Assembly (NCBI GenBank): GCA_028688535.1
Contig: JAQTXY010000170.1
Location: forward strand, 1 to 5,298
Length of the DNA stretch: 5,298 nt
Reading direction: 5' to 3'
Source: Methanothrix sp.
GTDB lineage: Archaea > Halobacteriota > Methanosarcinia > Methanotrichales > Methanotrichaceae
Shown here: positions 5,131 to 5,298 of the stretch, one piece after another
How positions within the stretch are numbered: position 1 is the stretch's first letter
Layout: the number at the start of each line of letters is the position of its first letter
Made by a program: the position numbers and the translations under genes
Notes under the pieces: model-generated
The model's input: only the letters and a program-made list of their open reading frames with translations
The model's database searches: none
Told to the model about the DNA's origin: nothing

Positions 5131-5298
5131 TCACGCCTTGAGTAGCGTAGCCGCTCCGTATATGATAAGGGTGACGATCAGGATGGACGATGCCAGAGCG
5201 CCGGGAAACTCGGGAATGTTTTGTGTGATGAACGTCATAACCAGGACGATAACCAGCGCCAGAAATAGGACTACAGGGATGACCTTAAGTGAGGGCAT
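5131..5298 (-). CDS. Small two-helix membrane protein of unknown function, upstream of pyrG
   Basis: The reading frame starts with an ATG at the very last bases of the window (5296-5298) and ends with TGA at 5131-5133, giving 55 residues. Because the ATG lies on the edge, a start further upstream cannot be excluded. Two hydrophobic segments are visible: about residues 6-24 (IPVVLFLALVIVLVMTF) and 33-53 (ending IIYGAATLL). A short polar link with ITQNIPEFPG joins them. The gene is 10 bases before pyrG on the same strand, so cotranscription is likely. I do not recognise the family and assign no function. The hydrophobic pattern, sensible codon use and operon-like spacing support a real gene. 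Confidence 0.65.
   Translation of the reverse strand: MPSLKVIPVVLFLALVIVLVMTFITQNIPEFPGALASSILIVTLIIYGAATLLKA

Noticed and set aside
4104..5141. Long plus-strand open frame of 345 residues opposite pyrG
   Set aside because: It is a mirror of the GC-rich codon pattern of pyrG, whose conserved motifs are all on the minus strand.

Overview
The window looks archaeal, most likely from a methanogen of the Methanosarcina/Methanothrix lineage. The CTP synthase reads like the archaeal form, ribosome-binding sites of GGTGA/GAGGT type are present, and AT-rich TATA-like and poly-T signals lie between genes. The lineage is an inference from memory of family sequences, not from a search.

Left part (1-1530), + strand: two PIN-domain (VapC-like) toxin genes in tandem. 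The first is cut by the window edge, so only its C-terminal 97 residues are seen (2-295). The second forms a classic overlapping antitoxin-toxin pair, vapB (639-860) and vapC (857-1363, TTG start, 4-base TTGA overlap). Each PIN gene is followed directly by a very GC-rich non-coding segment (296-about 600 and 1364-about 1530). The two segments are related to each other: they start with similar bases right after the stop codon, carry a CCCGCGGG-centred palindrome, and share a 14-base identical block (GCGTGCCTGGGGCG) about 70 bases past the stop. They then share GGGGCAG and GAAATCCGGGG. The first copy carries extra hairpin-forming sequence upstream of vapB.

Middle (1531-3518), - strand: an abruptly AT-rich stretch holding one 631-residue gene. 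Its product has a HEPN-like C-terminal half with an R-x4-H motif (R468-H473), resembling ApeA-type HEPN proteins. These are candidate RNA-cleaving anti-phage or abortive-infection effectors. A further domain of about 115 residues follows the HEPN region. The base composition contrasts with both flanks, which suggests horizontal acquisition. A near-direct repeat (ATTTTATAT..ATTCTA) sits at both edges.

Right part (3519-5298), - strand: housekeeping DNA. A complete CTP synthase gene (pyrG) is preceded by a small two-helix membrane protein gene (5131-5298) only 10 bases upstream, probably in the same operon.

Taken together, a core pyrimidine-biosynthesis locus is bordered by an accessory or defence patch: toxin-antitoxin modules, a candidate HEPN effector, and a duplicated GC-rich, G-run-containing element of unknown role. 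The last two are the items most worth following up.
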